Source: Galbula dea
Lineage: Eukaryota; Chordata; Aves; Piciformes; Galbulidae
Assembly: GCA_013399015.1 (NCBI GenBank)
Contig: VWZX01001091.1
Span: 248,001-312,000, forward strand
Direction: 5' to 3'
Length of the DNA stretch: 64,000 nt
The notes under the pieces were generated by a model. The model was not told the origin of the DNA. It did no database searches and was given only the letters and a program-made list of their open reading frames with translations. This document shows, one piece after another, positions 12,801 through 25,090 of this stretch (position 1 is its first letter; every line of letters starts with the position of its first letter). Position numbers and translations under genes: made by a program.

Positions 12801-15319
12801 CTGGTGCTGTATTGGTGGGGGAATTCACTCCTGAAATTATGGGACTCAGTTTACTGAGGGAAGCCTCTGTTGCTCTTGAAGCCTTCTCTGCCCTTCACAC
12901 ACACAGTTTCAGTGTCTGGAAAAGCCTTTTCATCTCCTTAACACGAAACCACTCCTGGTATTGCAAAGTTTGTTCCAGCAACTGTTGATCCTGAAGTGGA
13001 GTTGCCATGAAAGCTGACTCAAGGGAAGGCAGTGCAGTTGCCTTTCTGTTGTTGTTTGTTTCTATGGAAACATCTCCTTTCTGTTTTCTAAAGTGTCTAG
13101 GTTCTTGCTGTGAGATGAAGGTTAACCCAATCTTTAGTTCGCAGGTTTTTGTATCTAACTCCCTCCAAGCATCTCACTTTTATTGGTAGCTGTTGTAAAG
13201 TACTTTTTGTATTAGGAATTTTTCCAGTGTCTTGCATTTGCATGGGGTTTTTTTGGGCTTTGGGTGGGGTTTTTTTGGTTTGGTTTTGGTTTTTGTTTTG
13301 TTTTCCCAGAGGAACATGTTATACTTAGTTTTTTCCTCTGTCTCAGTTTTCATCTGGGAGTGAGCTATGATTTCTTTTGTTCACTTCCTAATCTGTTCAT
13401 CTTTTTATATTTAAATATCAGATTAAAGTTAGCCTAGAGAAATGAACCTCATTTGTTGGTTTTTTTCCTCCAAACAGTTGAAATGAATTTTGTTGGTTTA
13501 ATAGTCTGCTGGCTGTGTACCAAGTTCTTTTTACTGCTTGCATTTATAAGGTCAAATGCTCATCATTAGTTTCATGCTAGCAGAGGATGCAGGGGGATAC
13601 TGTTCCCTGCCTGCTACAGGAGAAGAGGAAGAAGATCAAACATTTCCAGTAAAATTCTTTGCCCTTCTTGAGCAAATTTCAGTTTCTTTTAATTAAAACA
13701 TAAGAAATCTTTTGAAGTAGGAGAAAGCAGGGTGAAATCCTGGTCCCAGGCCAGGTGTTACTAGCAACAACACTGTCTGCTTGGCACGTTTGGAGGTGTA
13801 AGAGGCAGAAAGCCTGTGCCTAGCCCACCCACACATCCCAGGGTTGAATGCTGGTGCCCTGCCATGGGGCAAGGCTGTGGTTTGGAGGAAGAGGAGCCAT
13901 GACCTGGGACCTTGCCATTCACTGCAGATCTCCAAACCCTGCCTGTGGCAATGTGCTGGGCAGTCAGATGGCTGAGTACCAGCAAGGTTGGGTGATTCGT
14001 TGCTGGTTACCTAATTACCAAGTGTCTGTAGCTGAGTGTTGGCTGGTACATGTCCTCATCTGCACCCAACAGAAGTTGGTCTTTTATTTTGGAGGGGAAA
14101 GAACTTGTGGTTTCTTCCACCCTGGTCTCTGTCACTTTCTTCTCATTCTTCTGTAAGACTGAGCTTGAAGTATTTTCAGTTTTAGTTTGCATCCTCTAAA
14201 AAGAGATGACTTTGTGAGGTGCTGTCTTCTAAATAACTATTCCAGCATTCCAAAATACAGGAGTATTTTGCAGGAAGAGTGTTCCTAAAGTCACATCTCA
14301 GTGGCTTTTTTTACATTTAGGTGTCTATGGTCTTCAGCTGTCAGACACACCAGCTGCTCCCTAGAGTAAAAATAACCATGACTGGAGTAAAATAGATATG
14401 AGCAGTTAAAATACTGCAGAGGGAACTTTTTTACTTGAAGAAAAAGGGAACTGTGGGGGTGGGTGTAGAAATGTGGTGTCTCTGCAGTTCTCTACTGCAC
14501 TTCTTTTTTTTTTAGATGTCATTAAACACATTTGCTCCTAAACTCAACAGGGTTTTCTGTCTAATGTGGAAATTACTCTCAAACATGCCAGCAATTTTCT
14601 TTCTTTCTTTCCTAAGTGCCAGCATGCCTGATTGTGATCTGAGGCCTGTTACAAACAATTTGGAGACCTTGCTGCTTTTCTGTGTTGGTGATGAACTTTG
14701 TGGGTATCTTTTTCCTACTCCCCTCTCTCTTTGCTGCCTTTGCCCAGCAGCATTTTTCCACCTGTAAAATCACCAGACTTTACATGGAGAGCAGTTACTT
14801 TCCCAATTCATTGGACTTCTGTCCTAGGGCAAGAAAAGAGAGAGTGATAGCCTTGGACTCAGCCTGGTGCTGTTGTCAGGTGGAGTGTGGGGTGGGAATT
14901 TTTCAAGTTATCTGAGCAACAGAAGACTGTTTGCATTCCTTAAATTCAGTAGTCATGAAAAATAGGGATGGGGATGGTGCTTTGTTTGGAAGGTCTTGTG
15001 CCTTCAGAGTAGTTGAATGGATTTATTTATTTTTGGGAACATCTTGAATCTTTAAGTGGAGCAGGTTCCTTATCTTCATCCTCTCCCTTCTCCTTCAGCA
15101 CAGAGGCTGTTTTGAGTAGGGAGGGGAGTTTCATAACACCAGACATCTGAAAAGACAAGAGAAAACTTGAGTGCTTGTGGGGACCTTCAGGTACTGCAGT
15201 AGGCTTGTGAAGAACATTATGCATACATGCTGAGCAATGGGACAGATCAGACACTTCCCCTTCTGTCCCATCTGATAACTGGGTTTAATTTTAGCTAATT
15301 GAAAGTAAAAAATAGAAAC

Positions 15320-15852
15320 TAAATATGATATGGAATATGGAGGAGTGCATCCAGCTCTGGAGTCCTCAGCACAGGAAAGACATGGACCTGTTGGAGAGGG
15401 TCCAGAGGAGAAAAATGATCAGAGGGATGGGGAACACCTCCCCTGTGAGGAAAGGCTGAGAGAGAGTTGGGGTTGTTCTGCCTAGAGGAAGCTCCAGGGA
15501 GACCTTGAAGCAGCCTTCTAATAATTAAAAGGGGCATATAAAAAGATAGGGAGAGACTTTTTTTAACCAGGAGCTGTTGCAATAGTACAAGGGGTACTGG
15601 TTTTATACTAAAAGAGGGGAGATTCAGGCTAGATCTAAGGAAGAAATTTTTTGGTGCTGAGTGTGGTGAAACACTGGCACAGGTTGCCCAGAGAAGTGGT
15701 GGAAGCTCCTTCCCTGGAGACATTCCAGCTCAGGTTAGACAGGGCTCTGAGCAACCTGATCTGGTTGAAGATGTCCCTAATCACTGCAGAGAGGATGGTC
15801 TAGATGACCTCTAAAGGTCCCTTCCAACCCAAACCATTCTGTGATTCTGTGA
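15320..15852 (+). mobile_element. CR1 LINE 3' fragment
   Basis: Sense-orientation CR1: GGAGTGCATCCAGCTCTGGA, GAGAGGGTCCAGAGGAG, GTTGCCCAGAGAAGTGGTGG, GGTCCCTTCCAACCCAAACC, ending CATTCTGTGATTCTGTG, which carries the tandem octamer typical of CR1 3' ends. About 530 bp, inside FAM241A intron 1. Confidence 0.93.
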
Positions 15853-17533
15853 AATATTTTAAAATGGAAAAAGAACATATTGCACTCTAGAAAAGCATTT
15901 AAGGAATATAAAATGAGAAGGAAACTGAGGCAATGAAGTCAAAGACAGTGCTTGCACATTTGTGTAAAGGAATCTGCTAGTGCAGTTTGCTTTAAGGGTC
16001 CTGATGATCCCTGTATGGCTAAAATAAAATCACTTAGGTTTACAAATGATTTCAGTTACAGCAAGGAGTAATTCATTACAGCAGTTTGATAAGAAACATT
16101 AGGTTAGGAGACAAATGCAATCAGCATTTCTAACACTCTTTTAGCCTCATTTGCACAGGAAAGCCCTGTTCTCCTTTCTTCTTCAGGTATAGTCCCATAT
16201 GGATTTGGTGAGTGTCTTTCAGGCAGTTGAAGGAAGGAGGGGGAGAGAAGCTGGGGAGATAGGACTGCTGTTCCCCTCTTTTCAGTAGATATTTTGGGCA
16301 TGCATCCATCTATACCCATGATCTCTGGCTGCACTTCTACTCCCCCAGCCCATCTGAATTTTTCATCACTGCTGTCTTTCAAAGAGTGAGGAAAGGCAAA
16401 CAGATCACTGCCCATGAAGTAGACCTCTCTTATGTTCCCTCCTGCACTGTGGCAAATGAAGGCTGGGGGAACCTCCTGCACAGCATGTGTTAGCTATAAG
16501 AAGAGCAGCTGAAAAGGCCTTGCAAGCATACTTTCTCTGGGGCTAGTGCAGGTAGAGAAGTTCCCTCCTCTCCCTCTTGATGCACAAAGGATCCTTAGAA
16601 GTTAGGAAGCAGAGGCTGGGTTGTTGATTTTTAAAACTAGCAACTTTGCAACAGAAAATTCTTTTGCTTTGAAATGAGGAAGCTCTGTTTTGCTGGGGTG
16701 AGTGGGCTGCTCAGAATGGCTATGTTTCTCTTTCAGCATATTTTGGTTATGGTAATGTGTGTGTAGCTTCAGGCTGATTCAGCAAGATTTAATATGAGAA
16801 GAGTCCTATGGAAATTAAGAGTCAGATAGGATCTGTGTGCTAACTGAAGACAGCCAGTTTCTAAAAAAGTCTAGAAAAGTGCTTTTGGGGAAGAAGCAGC
16901 AGCATTTGCTTCTAAGGTTGTGGTTTGAGAGCTGCTCCTGTGTGGCACATGTGTGGGACAATATGCTGCCTTACTGTCACCCTGAAAATTAGTGAGAGAA
17001 CTTCTAGCTTCAATGTTAAAGCTTATGGAATATGTTTTAGCTGTGTGGAGTATTATAACATTACTGGTGTTTGCCCCAATGGTCCTGTTTTAACTTGGAA
17101 GCAACTTCTTTGTCCAGCATGAGAAGTATTATGCAGTAGTAAAGAAAAAGATGCCATCTGTGTTTTATGACTGTTTGTCTCTTCTCAGCATCACCTGGTT
17201 TTTGCTGAGTTGCCTGAAGCAGGACATACTCAGCCTGAATTATCTGAACCAGACTTTGCAGTCTTGAAAACTTCCATGATCATTCTGAAATTCTGTAAGC
17301 TCTGGAAAACATTGGGAAAAATAACTTGGCACATGTTTTGTAATTAAACATAAGCTTGTCTCTGTGCCTAGAAGCTTGCTTTGCATAATCACTGCAGGGG
17401 TTCATGAGTCTGCCCTTGTTTGAAAGTTGGGGAGTAGAGGGATGAGAGTTCCTGTAATAACATTGTGCTCCTGGGGTGACAAGCCCCCTGCCCTGCTGAT
17501 TCTGCAGGGGATCACAACAGGCTCTGCCTTTCA

Positions 17534-18305
17534 TAGAATTGCTTAGGTTGGAAAAGACTCCTAAGATCATTGAGTGCAAATGTTAACCCAGCACTGCCAA
17601 AGCCACCACTAAACCATGTCCCTGAGTGCCAAACCTGCAGGTCTTGCCATATACCTCCAGGGATGGTGACTCAACCACTTACCTGGGGAACCTGTTCCAG
17701 TGCTTAACGACTCTTTTGGTGAAGAACCTTTTCCTAATATCCAATCTAAACCTCTCCTGGCAGAACTTGAGGCCATTTCCTCATGCCCTATTGCTTGTTA
17801 CTTGTGAGAAGACTGGCCTCCACCTTGCTACAGCCTCCTTTCAGGAAGTTGTACAGTGTGAGAAGGTAGCTCTCTGAGCCTCCTCTTCTGCAGACTAAAC
17901 AACCCCTGTTCCCTCAGCCACTCATAAGTCTTGTTCTCTAGACCCTTCACCAGCTTTGTTGCCCTTTTTTGGACACACTCCAGCAGCTCAATATCTTTCT
18001 TGTAGTCAGGGGCCCAAAAGTGAACCCAGTATTTGAGGTGTGGCCTCACCAGTGCCAAGTCCAGGGGGATGAGCACATCCCTAGTCCTGCTGGCCACACT
18101 ATTTCTGATACAAGCCAGGATGCTGTTGGCATTCTTGGCTACCTGAGCACACTGCTGGCTCCTGTCCAGCCAGCTGCTGACCAGCACCCCCAGGTCCTTT
18201 TCTGCCTGGCAGTTTTCCAGACACTCTGCCCCAAGCCTGTAGTGTTGGATAGTGATGGTGTGACCCAAGTGCAGGACACCTGGCCTTACTGAACCACACA
18301 CAATT
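17534..18305 (-). mobile_element. CR1 LINE, long 3' fragment
   Basis: Reverse-complement 3' end TCATAGAATTGCTTAGGTTG. The minus strand retains reverse-transcriptase C-terminal residues AEKDLGVLVSSWLDRSQQCA, LALVRPHLKYWVHFWAP and LFSLQKRRLRELPS in a 157-codon frame. Among the best-preserved CR1 coding stretches here. It is 5'-truncated and inactive, and lies in FAM241A intron 1. Confidence 0.93.
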
Positions 18306-19129
18306 GGCTTTGGCCCATCAATATCTTGAAGAGACTAATCTTGATACACTGGAATTAATGAGAATTCAACATTTATTTGAATTAAATAAAGCACAGGTGA
18401 AGCCAAAAAATGAGGAGGAGAAAACCCCTTGGGCCCGAGAAGCAAGGTGAAAAGAGACAAGGCAGTGGCTCTCAGTGTATAAGCTCCAAAACTGCAGCTG
18501 TCCACCTTCAGGCTCCTTTGTAGACCTGCAGAAGAATGGAACACAATATTCATTACTCTGCAGGCTCCCTGTACCCTTCCCTTTCTGGAATTCAGTACTG
18601 AAGCATAAACCAAAATGTTGATGACCAAGCAAATAAAAAACACCCAAGCACACAGAGCTGAGGATCTGCAGGGTTCTGTTGTTTGGGGTTTGGTTTTTTT
18701 ATCTCAGTAGCAGCTGTGGTGCTTTACCCAACCTTCAGTCAGTCAGAATGTTCTGCACTGTGGTCTAAAATCTGGCCTGGGGAGAAGGAAAAAAGAAAAA
18801 GCTTCTTTTGGTCTGTGCTGGATGTTTTCCTATGGGAATAGGAATTCATTTTATTACTTGCTCTCTCATGGAGAGTGTAGCACTGCTGTGGGAGGGAATT
18901 TCTTCCTCCACTGAGACAGTGCTGTGTAACCAGGGATGCAGAATAGCTTTCATTCTTGAAGACAGAACTAAAAGCACAAGTTTGCTTTGAATCCAGGAGT
19001 AGACTAATTGCACATAGAGTTTGCAGGCAATTTCTTGGACCTGTTGATCAGTTGACTGAAATATTGATAAGTAACTGCTGCATGTGTTTTGATTGTTCCC
19101 TAATGAAAGGATTAGAAATCTCATGTTCA

Positions 19130-19545
19130 TCATCTCTCCTACGAGGACAGACTGAGAGAGTTGGGGTTGTTCAGTCTGGAGAAGAGAAGGCTCCCAGGAG
19201 ACCTTCTTGTGGCCTTCCAGTATCTAAAGGGGACCTACAAGAAAGCTGGGGAGGGACTTTTTAGGAGGTCAGACAGTGATAGAACCAGGGGAAGTGGGTG
19301 CAAACTAGAGGAGGGTAGATTTAGATTAGACATTAGGAGGAAGTTCTTCACTGTTAGGGTGGTGAGACACTGGAACAGGTTGCCCAGAGAGGTTGTGGAA
19401 GCCTCATCCCTGGAAGCTTTTAAGACAAGGCTTGATGGGGCCCTGGGCAACCTGATCTAGTGGATGGTGTCCCTGCCAGGCAGGGGGGTTGGAACTAGAT
19501 GATCTTTAAGGTCCCTTCCAACTCTGACCATTCTATGATCTTGAA
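19130..19545 (+). mobile_element. CR1 LINE 3' fragment
   Basis: Sense CR1 with an open C-terminal frame (LFSLEKRRLPGDLLVAFQYL, then VVRHWNRLPREVVEASSLE) and the end GGTCCCTTCCAACTCTGACC then ATTCTATGATC. Relatively young, since the frame is intact for about 99 codons. Lies in FAM241A intron 1. Confidence 0.93.
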
Positions 19546-20296
19546 AGCATATTCACCCTGTCATACCCAAAGGCAAGGCAATAAAGTTTTGTGCAAAGGA
19601 TCTCTGGACACTGGGGAAGGAGAAACAGGATTTCAAGCTCTAATCTAGTTCCAGTTGACATGTTGAAACAGTCACTTGTTTTCTGCAGTAGTATTTCAAC
19701 GTGGCATCTTGATCTAAAGATGTGCTTCTGCTTTCCTATGCATTTGCTCCATTTTTCTTTCTGGGAAAAGCACAGAACTTGTTTCCCTTCTCTTTGCTGT
19801 TTTGTACACCTCTTTGTATTTGTGTGGTCCTCAGGTCTTGTCTTCCTTTCCCTGGCTCCCATGGCTTTCTATACAAACACTGGGGTGGATGTTTACCACC
19901 TTCCTGATCGAATGCAGTGTCCCTCTTTTGGTGGTGAGAGTAGCCCTTCAGTTCCCTGTGCTTTGGTGCAAAATATTTTATAGTTTGTGCTTAATAGTTT
20001 TGTATCATTCTTGTGGTTCTGAAGATACTCTGGAAATAACTTCCAATGAATCTTCTTCAGTCAAATCCCCTCCTGAAGTTACTGGCATTGAATTCTGGCT
20101 TGGTTGCCCTCACATCCAAGTTGCAGGGACAGATAAGATGTGTGACCTACAGGAGAGCTTTACCCCTCTAGAGTGGCATCTGGAGAGGAGACAGACTGTG
20201 TTACATGTTTGTAGTATAACTTCAGATGTCCCAAGTTGGGACAAATGAGTGTAGTCCTTAATGTTGTACTCAAGTCACAAGCTATGGAACGTTCTC

Positions 20297-20566
20297 ATAG
20301 AATCACAGACTTGTCAGAGTTGGAAGGGATCTTAAAGATCATCTAGTTCCAACCCCCCTGCCGTGGGCAGGGACACCTCCCACTAGATCAGAGCTCCATC
20401 CAGCCTGGCCTTAAAAACTTCAGGGATGGGGCTTCCACAGCCTCTTTGGGCAGCCTGTTCCAGTGTCTCACCACCCTAACAGTGAAGAAGTTCCTCCTAA
20501 TGTCCAATCTAAATCTACTCCCCTATAGTTTGCATCCCTTCCCCCTAGTCCTATCCCTACCTGACA
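20297..20566 (-). mobile_element. CR1 LINE 3' fragment
   Basis: Reverse-complement CR1: ATAGAATCACAGACTTGTCA, AGTTGGAAGGGATCTTAAAG, CAGCCTGTTCCAGTGTCTCA. It ends about 135 bases before the acceptor of FAM241A exon 2 and does not reach the splice site. Confidence 0.92.
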
Positions 20567-20701
20567 TCATTTCAGTTTCTTTACCTTAAGGAGTAGCTTT
20601 CTTCTATGTGTATCTTGCTTTTATGCATTCAGAGAGAAACATCTGAGACTTGTTCAGAATCACAGTAATAAGAACTTCCTAATTTTATCTTCTGTCCACA
20701 G

Positions 20702-20947
20702 GTGCAGCAAGAGCAGAGAAGCCACACTGCAGAGCCTGTAATAGATGACTATAAAAAGATGGGAACTCTCTTTGGTGAACTCAACAAAAGCCTGATCAGA
20801 ATAGGCTTCACCAGGATGTACTTTGGAGAACGGATAGTAGAACCTGTGATAATTATATTCTTCTGGGTTATGCTCTGGTTCCTTGGCCTGCAAGCTCTTG
20901 GACTGGTTGCTGTTCTGTGCCTTGTCATTATTTATGTGCAACAGTAA
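20702..20947 (+). CDS. FAM241A: FAM241A coding exon 2: DUF4605-type membrane protein, C-terminal 81 residues
   Basis: Follows a good acceptor (TTATCTTCTGTCCACAG) in phase 0 and runs to TAA at 20945-20947. It encodes residues 33-113. A polar segment (EPVIDDYKKMGTLFGELNKS) is followed by IGFTRMYFGERIVEP and a long hydrophobic helix at about residues 81-111 rich in Ile, Leu, Val and Trp, ending IIYVQQ. This is the hallmark of FAM241A (formerly C4orf32), and the match to the mammalian protein as I recall it is near-complete over this exon. The family (FAM241/DUF4605) is poorly characterised; members are small single-pass proteins of internal membranes. Strong conservation of the helix and of the segment before it suggests a specific membrane partner, but that is inference. 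The exon's first codon is GTG, an internal valine and not a start. Confidence 0.93.
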   Translation: MQQEQRSHTAEPVIDDYKKMGTLFGELNKSLIRIGFTRMYFGERIVEPVIIIFFWVMLWFLGLQALGLVAVLCLVIIYVQQ

Positions 20948-21696
20948 ACTTTGACAGATACTGCTGGGATTGTGTATTTCAACACTGTTGCTGTGTCAGT
21001 GATTGACGTGTTTCAATGGGTGGCATAGCAAAAGCTACAGTGCTTCAAATTGCATTTCACTGGACTTCCAATGTTTGGGGCAAGGGGGACTACACTGATG
21101 CATTATAAGCAGAATCAGCCCTGCTACACCTTTGAAGGGCAAAAAAGATGTTTGTAACATAGTGGTGTCCAGTGTACTGTTTTCTGTACTCTTGGGGCCT
21201 TAGTCCAAGGATTGGCTTTTTGTTCCCCTGCCTCCCTCAATGTTCTTGCTTTGTATAGTGAAAATTTCTTGTCTGGTTTTAAGAGGACACTTGATGTGAG
21301 TGTCCTGTTTCACTGTTGAAGGGTGGCTTGTGTGCTGGTTTGTTTGTTTGTTCCCTGAATCTGCATCATTTGCTAGTTTTTTGATGCAAAGCCAAAGCTG
21401 CAGGAGGGAGGTTTGCTAACAAACCTACAGGACAAATATTCTTAAGGTGAATTCAACTTCCCAACACAAACCCATCTTTGGTTAGTATAGTTTATAGCAA
21501 GCTTTTCCCCAGGAAACCAGCTATGCCAGCAGAATGGTTTTATACAAATAATAGTGACTTCACACAAGGCTCCAGGTGTTGTTTAGGAGGTATCACAGTC
21601 CTATAATGGCCAGATGGTCTAACATAGCTCTGCCTTGGTTTTGGCTTTGGAAATGTACTTGATTCCTGCTGCCATTTGTGGGGGTGGTTTTGGTTT

Positions 21697-21718
21697 GGGT
21701 TTGGGTTGGGTTTTGGGG
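21697..21718 (+). repeat. G-run cluster with G-quadruplex potential
   Basis: Four runs of three or four G separated by loops of 3, 2 and 4 bases (GGGTTTGGGTTGGG, then TTTTGGGG) on the strand that would be FAM241A mRNA sense. It sits in a wider T/G-only stretch from about 21680 to 21748. Confidence 0.6.
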
Positions 21719-24700
21719 TCTTTTTTTTGTTTTTTGTGGGTTTTTTTAAATATACTTGGCAAGTTCCTTCTGAAGATAAATATTTGGGTAATTCCTGGAC
21801 TTCATAGGTAGTTACAGCTGCAGTCTTGGAGAGTTGCCATCCAGCCAGCAATGCTACAATATTGTCTGCTTCCTCTGGGTCCTGTGTGAAGTGTCTGACC
21901 AACCAGATCAGATATCAGAGCAGATCTCTTAACGCTTCCCTAATTTGCTGTGGTGCAGACCCAAGAGAGCTGGAAGCTTTGCATACCTAAGCAAGTACTC
22001 AAGCAAGGCAAGAATGCAGTTGAAATCAGGTGGTCATTTTATTTTGTAGTCTTAATTGATCTCTGATTTCTAGGCTAGGCAACAAAAATGTGTACCTATA
22101 GGTGCATGTCATGGGCCACACAAATCAGGGAATAGAATATCTGTGTTGAGGAGTAGGTGCAGAATTCACCCTGGCTCCCCAGGAGCCACACTAGGGGTGT
22201 ACTGAGTATCCCCAAGTTGGATATGCTCATTTAAAAACAAACAGTAAAATGAGACAGAATCTTTAGTAAATAGGCTACCAATTTAATATTTGCTGTACAA
22301 TACTCCTAGTAAGCAGTTAATTGCAAAATTGACTTAATCTATGGTAGAGTGAAGTGATACATTTACTTAAGTGTAACAGATGTGGAATTTATAGAAAACT
22401 ACTTAACCTTTTGGCATGACTTTTTTTCCTGGACATTTTTACACTAGCAGAGATAACAATAGATGAGTTGAAAATGCTGTCTTACCTAGAGACATTTGAA
22501 GGCAAGGGAACCTTCTCTGTGGTCCCAGTCCTGCCACTGGATTCTCAAGGCTGATTTTATGCCTGTGTGCATCATGTTGGTTGCTGGGCTTTATTTCCAG
22601 GACCCTTGGCTCCAGTCCTTACAGACTCCTAGGGCAGTGAGCGTGATGGCCTAAGTCCTTTAAACACTTTACATGCCTCAGTGCCATCTGTAGGCTTGTC
22701 TCTGTGCTTTTCTCATGAGTGCAGGTGCCTTCTGGGGAGCTAGGTCTCTCCAGATCTTCAGATGACCTTGACTGTGGATCTGAAGGCTCTGCTGCACCAA
22801 CAGGACTTCGGGAGAGCCAGACTCTGTTTGGATGGCAACTTGTGCTGATTGTTCCCTAGTTAAATAGTTATGCTGGAGGCAGGGAAGGGTTTGACAACAG
22901 AAGGTGTTCCTGGATACAGGGGGTTGTTATTCACAAGCTGGAAGTCTCAAAGCAAACAGCAAATACAAGCTGAACTCAGAGGCAGGAACTCTGTACTCAC
23001 AAGTGCCTAAGGGTTAACTTTCCTTTTGTTCCAAGCTCCTTGGAAAGCAGAGCATCTGTTTATACCTTTGCATATTTGTAGAGATACAAGGGTGGGTTTG
23101 TGTGCCCTTCTCTATAAGGGCTGTACTACAAAAGCATCTTGTCATTAAAAACAATAAAAAATCACCACACAAAAGCCTTCCTTTTTTTCCACCACAATTG
23201 AGTTACTGTTCAGAGGATCTCATCCAGTTCCTTTCCTCCTATAGGAAAAAGTGTCTGTGACGTTCTTGTTGCAGTGGTACTCTTGTGTAAAGACACTGTG
23301 CTGTCAGATGACAGATAGTATTTCCTTGAAGTGGTGATTTTGCTCTGTATATAAGCAGTGGGGACCAGTGAACCAAGGGTGTGACTGACAGGTTTAGTGA
23401 GGGCATTGTTTAAATGCAGGTAACCTTTTACTGTGTGCATAACTATGACAGTTTTCCTCATGAGGTAATTTCAGTTGTTCTGTTGATGTTTGTACTCTAG
23501 GGAAAGGCAGCTTTTGAACTAAAGGAAATGTTTTATATGGTTTCTCTTAAGGGGAACTTTCCATGTCTTGTCCTTCATAGAAGTCTTAAAAAACCTGAAA
23601 AAAATAGCTCTTTTAATGGAGTTAGGTTGGCTGAAAATGAAAACAGAAAAATGTATTGTTTGGAAGTTAGCCCTTGCCTGTTTGATTCCATACATTCCAC
23701 TGTAGAGAAGAATTTGCACCAAATCATCTGTCCTAATTTTGTGCTGTTGGTGTGTTGGGTATCTCCCTGATATCTGCAGGAAAGGAAAGAGGGGTTAAGG
23801 AAAAAAGGGAGACTGGGATAGAATCAGACACAAAGAGTGGCATGCAGTGAAATGATGCGTGTATGTGTCCAAAGAGATCTGATCGTAACCGCGTGCCAAA
23901 AGCAGGAGGGAAGTGGGTGAACAGTCCTGGTGTTGTGTTCTTCCATCCAGACAGAGTTCCAGGGCAGAGGACACATCCAGTATTCTGTGTGCAGGACTGT
24001 ATGAAGGCATTAATCCCTTAAATCTGTTAAACAGGTGAGAATGTCATTTCTGTCAGTCAGTGTACCATCTTGAAAGCTCTGTTTATGGAAGGATGGACTC
24101 CTCAGTGCTCTTTCACACCCAATAAATGCCTAAGTGTTTGAACTACTGTGGACAGAGAAGAAACTTTATGTGTAGGAGAATCTTGGAGAACCCTGTTTGC
24201 ACTGAAAAATCATCACATCAAGACTGTCCATATCAAAAAAGAACAATCATATTTCTTTAAAAACTCTGTGTTAAATGAATCCTCTGGAAAGCACTTTGTT
24301 ATTCTTTCTAATAAAAGGGTTGCCATCAATGAGAACTGTGAATTCTTTGTGATGCTTTGTTCAGAGTGACTTGGCTCCTTGAAAAACTTCATGGCAGGAC
24401 CAGATGAAATGGGGCAGCATTCAGATAGCCACTGAAATCAGTTAACTTGCATCTAGTGGAGAAATAACTGCAGTGCAGGAGCTGAATAAACTCCGTCATC
24501 TCTCAGTGGCTGAGTGTGCAGCAAGTACACTGAGTTAGAAACAAAACAAGTGGCAAAGCTAGATCTATGGCATATGTATAAATGGCAACATTATGATGCA
24601 AAATAACTTATTTGACAGCATAATCTCTTTTGCAGCCAGAGCAGCCTCTGAAGGAACCAGATGTGGTCAAGGGTGTGAAAAATCCAATTTGAAGTGACAG

Positions 24701-24744
24701 TTTCTGTGCCACAGAAAGGTTTGGGAGTTTTCATTTGTTGCCTT

Positions 24745-24761
24745 TGGTGGTGGTGGTGGTG
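24745..24761 (+). repeat. (GGT)n microsatellite
   Basis: Short perfect run of GGT units, followed by further G/T-rich imperfect sequence near 24840-24875. Confidence 0.8.
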
Positions 24762-25090
24762 TTGCTGGTTGGTTTGGTTTAAATATGCCAAGAACAACAT
24801 AAGATTCTAAGCAAATCCACTTCAACTGTTCATTTTGTTGGTGGTTTTTTTGGTTGGTTTTTTTGGTTGGTGGTGGTTCTGCCAATCGTGTTGGCGTTTT
24901 CCTCCTGCAGGTCAGACTGATGTGTGTTCTGCCAGATCCAACAGACACTTACCTGTGTTGCTCAGCATGCACAGTGAGTTGGGCACTGTGGGTTGTCTAA
25001 AAGTATCAAAAGTTGAATTTTGGTCCTTCAAAGTCTTTGGTGGTTGTGCACAAAACAAGCCAGGCTCACTGCTTGAATAAAATCAAGCCT

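Larger units (their letters stand above)
7745..20701 (+). other. FAM241A: FAM241A intron 1
   Basis: A 13 kb intron between GTGGGT at 7745 and TCTGTCCACAG at 20701. It contains five CR1 fragments (listed separately), a T/G-rich simple stretch near 13240-13310 and a poly-A run at 8208-8222. Several open frames appear on both strands, for example minus 8757-9221, but none matches a protein I know. Regions of more than 300 bp between the CR1 copies show nothing I can annotate. Confidence 0.7.
20948..25090 (+). other. FAM241A: FAM241A 3' UTR and downstream flank, end uncertain
   Basis: No coding signal follows the stop on the + strand. Candidate AATAAA poly-A signals in sense are at 23153-23158, 24121-24126 and 25076-25081. 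I cannot tell which is used. A G-run cluster at 21697-21718 and a (GGT)n run at 24745-24761 lie here. On the minus strand an open frame at 25066-25356 is noted under findings. Confidence 0.4.

Noticed and set aside
23528..24369. + strand open frames downstream of the FAM241A stop
   Set aside because: They lie in the presumed 3' UTR or flank, lack known domains, and the FAM241A protein is already complete.
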